From Pyrocephalus nanus (Eukaryota > Chordata > Aves > Passeriformes > Tyrannidae): a stretch of 64,000 nt of DNA. Under the pieces are notes generated by a model, which ran no database searches, was not told the DNA's origin, and worked only from the letters and a program-made list of their open reading frames with translations. Where the stretch lies: assembly GCA_038380795.1 (NCBI GenBank), contig CM076281.1, positions 1,302,001 to 1,366,000 on the forward strand, given 5' to 3'. The translations under genes and the position numbers were made by a program. Positions 63,219-64,000 of this stretch are shown here, in pieces (positions within the stretch are counted from its first letter, which is position 1; every line of letters starts with the position of its first letter).

Positions 63219-64000
63219 CTGCCTGCCCGGCTCTGCCCCGTGACCCCGTGTTTGGGGTTCGGGCCGCTGTTGTGGTGTTCCTTGTGCCGCGATCCCTGCG
63301 CAGATAGCATTGTTTGCCCTGACAGGCAAGCCAGTGACAACCTGCAAGGGCTCTGCCATGGATTCCGGCCCAACTCCCAGCCTGCCCCGCTTCCACCTGT
63401 GCCTTTTTATAGCCCAGCAGAACTTGTTTTGCTGTGGCAGTGAAGCAGAACCCGAGTGGGGCTGGAGCTGCGGGGGGACGTGTGTGTGGCTTGTGGTGGG
63501 TGCTGGGTCACGTCCGCACCCCTCCACCCCCAAACACCCCCGTGGTGGGTCCCTGCTCCCCCCACAGTCACCCAGCTCCAGTGCTCACCTCCAGCTCAAC
63601 ACTTGGGGCGGTTGAGGGAGGCCCCCAGGCTCTGAAAATGAGGGGTGCAGGGGTTTGAGGGGTCCCAGGGTGGGCTGGGAGCCTGCTGCAGGGGAGGAGG
63701 GGATGTGGTGGTCAGGCCACCAGCACAGAAGGACACATTGTCATGTCCATGGGCAGGGGATAAGCTGAGGTGATCCTGAGCCTCACCATCTGCCCCCCTG
63801 ACAGAGTAAAGGGGACACCAAGCAGCCCCAGAGGGGTCCCACCTGCAGGTGAGGGGCCACCAGCACCCCTGTGCCCCCAAGAGCAGCAGAGCCTCGGTGC
63901 AGGGTGAAGAGGGATTATGAAAGTGTTTCTTTGCTTTGCTTTTGAGAAAGGAGAACTTCAAAGGGGCCATTTATCACCAGACAAAGAGAGTCGCGAGTTA

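Larger units (their letters stand above)
57976..64000. other. Gene-free region downstream of HEATR6
   Basis: No recognisable exon was found. GC content rises to the right. Contents are an AT-rich block at about 59500-59700, a TAAT-rich block at about 61900-62160 and the minisatellite at 62973-63218. The long ORFs at 62326-63533 on both strands are produced by that repeat. Confidence 0.6.

Noticed and set aside
62326..63533. ORFs of 194-305 codons with repetitive peptides (LLGDPA, EQSGIP, SARGSR types)
   Set aside because: The 18-bp tandem repeat opens several frames on both strands. There is no splice or start evidence.

Overview
The window looks like avian nuclear DNA, probably a songbird microchromosome. 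It carries three intact vertebrate protein-coding genes with GT-AG introns, CpG-rich promoters and several short, 5'-truncated CR1 retroposon tails of the bird type. Placement on the chicken chromosome 19 counterpart is inferred from gene content. Nothing prokaryotic, viral or CRISPR-like was seen.

Layout: (1) 1-10284 has no recognised gene. It holds minisatellites, one CR1 tail and short AT-rich blocks that resemble conserved non-coding elements. (2) 10285-13653 is SRSF1 on the minus strand. Four coding exons give 248 residues, followed by a long AT-rich 3'UTR that ends at an AATAAA. Its CpG island (about 13130-14480) is packed with NRF1-, CRE-, ZNF143/Staf-, E2F- and YY1-like sites. (3) 14480-27140 is intergenic, with CR1 tails and several regulatory-looking blocks. 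(4) 27270-34340 is DYNLL2 on the plus strand: a CpG-island promoter with two CCAAT boxes, a non-coding first exon, two coding exons giving 89 residues, and a long 3'UTR. (5) 34350-42700 is intergenic, with a strong G-quadruplex motif, an 18-bp minisatellite and an AT-rich block holding an octamer and three AATTATG boxes spaced exactly 13 bp apart. (6) 42711-57975 is HEATR6 on the plus strand. All 20 coding exons could be assembled into one 1159-residue reading frame. (7) 57976-64000 is intergenic, with regulatory-looking blocks and an 18-bp minisatellite of about 14 copies that keeps several frames open.

The three genes do not form a pathway. SRSF1 is a splicing factor, DYNLL2 a dynein/myosin V hub light chain and HEATR6 a poorly understood HEAT-repeat protein. 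All have housekeeping-type promoters. SRSF1 and DYNLL2 both carry ZNF143/Staf-like motifs upstream.

No wholly new system was found. The items most worth a second look are the regulatory palindromes and phased homeodomain/POU-like sites in gene-free DNA, the dense site cluster upstream of SRSF1 that hints at divergent transcription, the out-of-frame upstream ATG inside an RFX X-box at HEATR6, two tandem splice sites in HEATR6, and an inverted CR1 pair in HEATR6 intron 17. Exon borders were read by eye from splice signals and frame continuity. Comparisons with human proteins are from memory.
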